This document shows, one piece after another, positions 63,487 to 64,000 of a stretch of DNA of 64,000 nt (its first letter is position 1; each line of letters opens with the position of its first letter). The notes beneath the pieces are model-generated. The model saw nothing but the letters and a program-made list of their open reading frames with translations. It searched no databases and had not been told where the DNA came from. Source of the DNA: Lichenostomus cassidix (lineage: Eukaryota > Chordata > Aves > Passeriformes > Meliphagidae). The position numbers were made by a program, and so were the translations under genes. The stretch spans positions 35,889,850-35,953,849 of the forward strand of contig CM039183.1 in the NCBI GenBank assembly GCA_008360975.2, in the 5' to 3' direction.

Positions 63487-64000
63487 TCTCACTAAATGAC
63501 AACATCTGCTACTTATGGAAAGTCCAGCACAAGGTCTTTTTACCACTTAAATACTCCTTAAATCTTTGTGCTAGACCTCCTACTCAGAAGCAAACTATGT
63601 GGAACATTTTAGCAAAAGCATGAGAAAGCAACAGTGTAATCCATAAGGAACTACACAGAAATTCTGAAATATATAATTTTATTATTCAGAATAATTTAGC
63701 ATGACTAAGGTTAACAGAGTGTTTATTTTTGTGTGCTTAACCAAAGGCCTGATTCAACTTCCTTCCCTGAGAACTGCTGGGCTGCTGTGCAGGCATGGCC
63801 ATGGCGTTGCTTGCTGCCCCAGGTTATTGCTCCTCTGTTCAGACCTCCGAGTTCACCTCTACAGTGTGAAAGCACTGAAGGACTGAGGCTCCTGCTTTAC
63901 AGTTCAGCTGTGTAACAAAGGAGCAGAGACTTTGTGGAAGGTACTAACTCAGTTACTTTTTATTAAATACGTGATGTGCAAAAAAGCCAACAGATATGTG

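Larger units (their letters stand above)
23205..64000 (-). other. PRKN: PRKN intron 9, partial (at least 40.8 kb)
   Basis: Everything upstream of exon 10 appears to be one intron running off the window. I searched by eye on the minus strand for parkin exon 9 (the NRYQQYGAEEC, GGVLCP and GLGCG segments) and for exons 7-8 and found none, so the intron exceeds 40 kb. PRKN introns are very large in vertebrates, which fits. Apart from the repeats and candidate elements listed separately, I see only AT-rich unique sequence. Open frames in it, including the longest (29559-30113 +), match no family I know. Confidence 0.85.

Overview
The window comes from a vertebrate nuclear genome, almost certainly a bird. 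Three spliced exons encode the C-terminus of parkin (PRKN/PARK2, an RBR-type E3 ubiquitin ligase) on the minus strand. Nearly all other sequence is AT-rich, CpG-poor, non-coding DNA. The dominant recognisable transposon is CR1, with a few old MIR-like and CR1/L3-like remnants. No prokaryotic gene layout, virus or CRISPR array is present.

Layout, read right to left with the gene: at least 40.8 kb of intron 9 (23205-64000, 5' end outside the window); exon 10 (23118-23204, 87 nt); intron 10 (11215-23117, 11.9 kb); exon 11 (11097-11214, 118 nt); intron 11 (6618-11096, 4.5 kb); the coding part of terminal exon 12 (6508-6617, including the stop); a 3' UTR of about 1.0-1.2 kb with candidate poly(A) signals at 5501-5506 and 5353-5362; then about 5.3 kb of downstream DNA with no recognised gene. 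Exon numbers follow human PRKN. All six splice boundaries inspected are GT/AG and keep frame. Together the exons give 104 codons: the second half of the IBR zinc domain, the REP linker helix and the complete RING2 domain with catalytic Cys, His and Glu.

Repeats: an adjacent pair of 5'-truncated CR1 elements lies in intron 11 (8382-9590). A damaged CR1 ORF2 segment lies at 35115-35865. Three much older CR1/L3-like LINE fragments lie at 27236-27515, 42380-42485 and 51945-52262, recognised by degraded reverse-transcriptase motifs or antisense LINE landmarks. MIR-like SINE remnants lie near 1765-1880 and 28705-28790. There are also several microsatellites, a 61-bp tandem duplication beside a hairpin, and an AT-rich perfect palindrome.

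I found no evidence of an undescribed multi-gene system. The most notable points are an apparent in-frame 3-nt loss at the extreme parkin C-terminus that removes the human PDZ-type Phe-Asp-Val ending, an exon-like 80-nt segment with good splice signals in intron 9, an isolated CpG-dense patch in intron 10, and a SMAD-type palindrome in intron 9. The many other short open frames in this AT-rich DNA look like chance and are not annotated.
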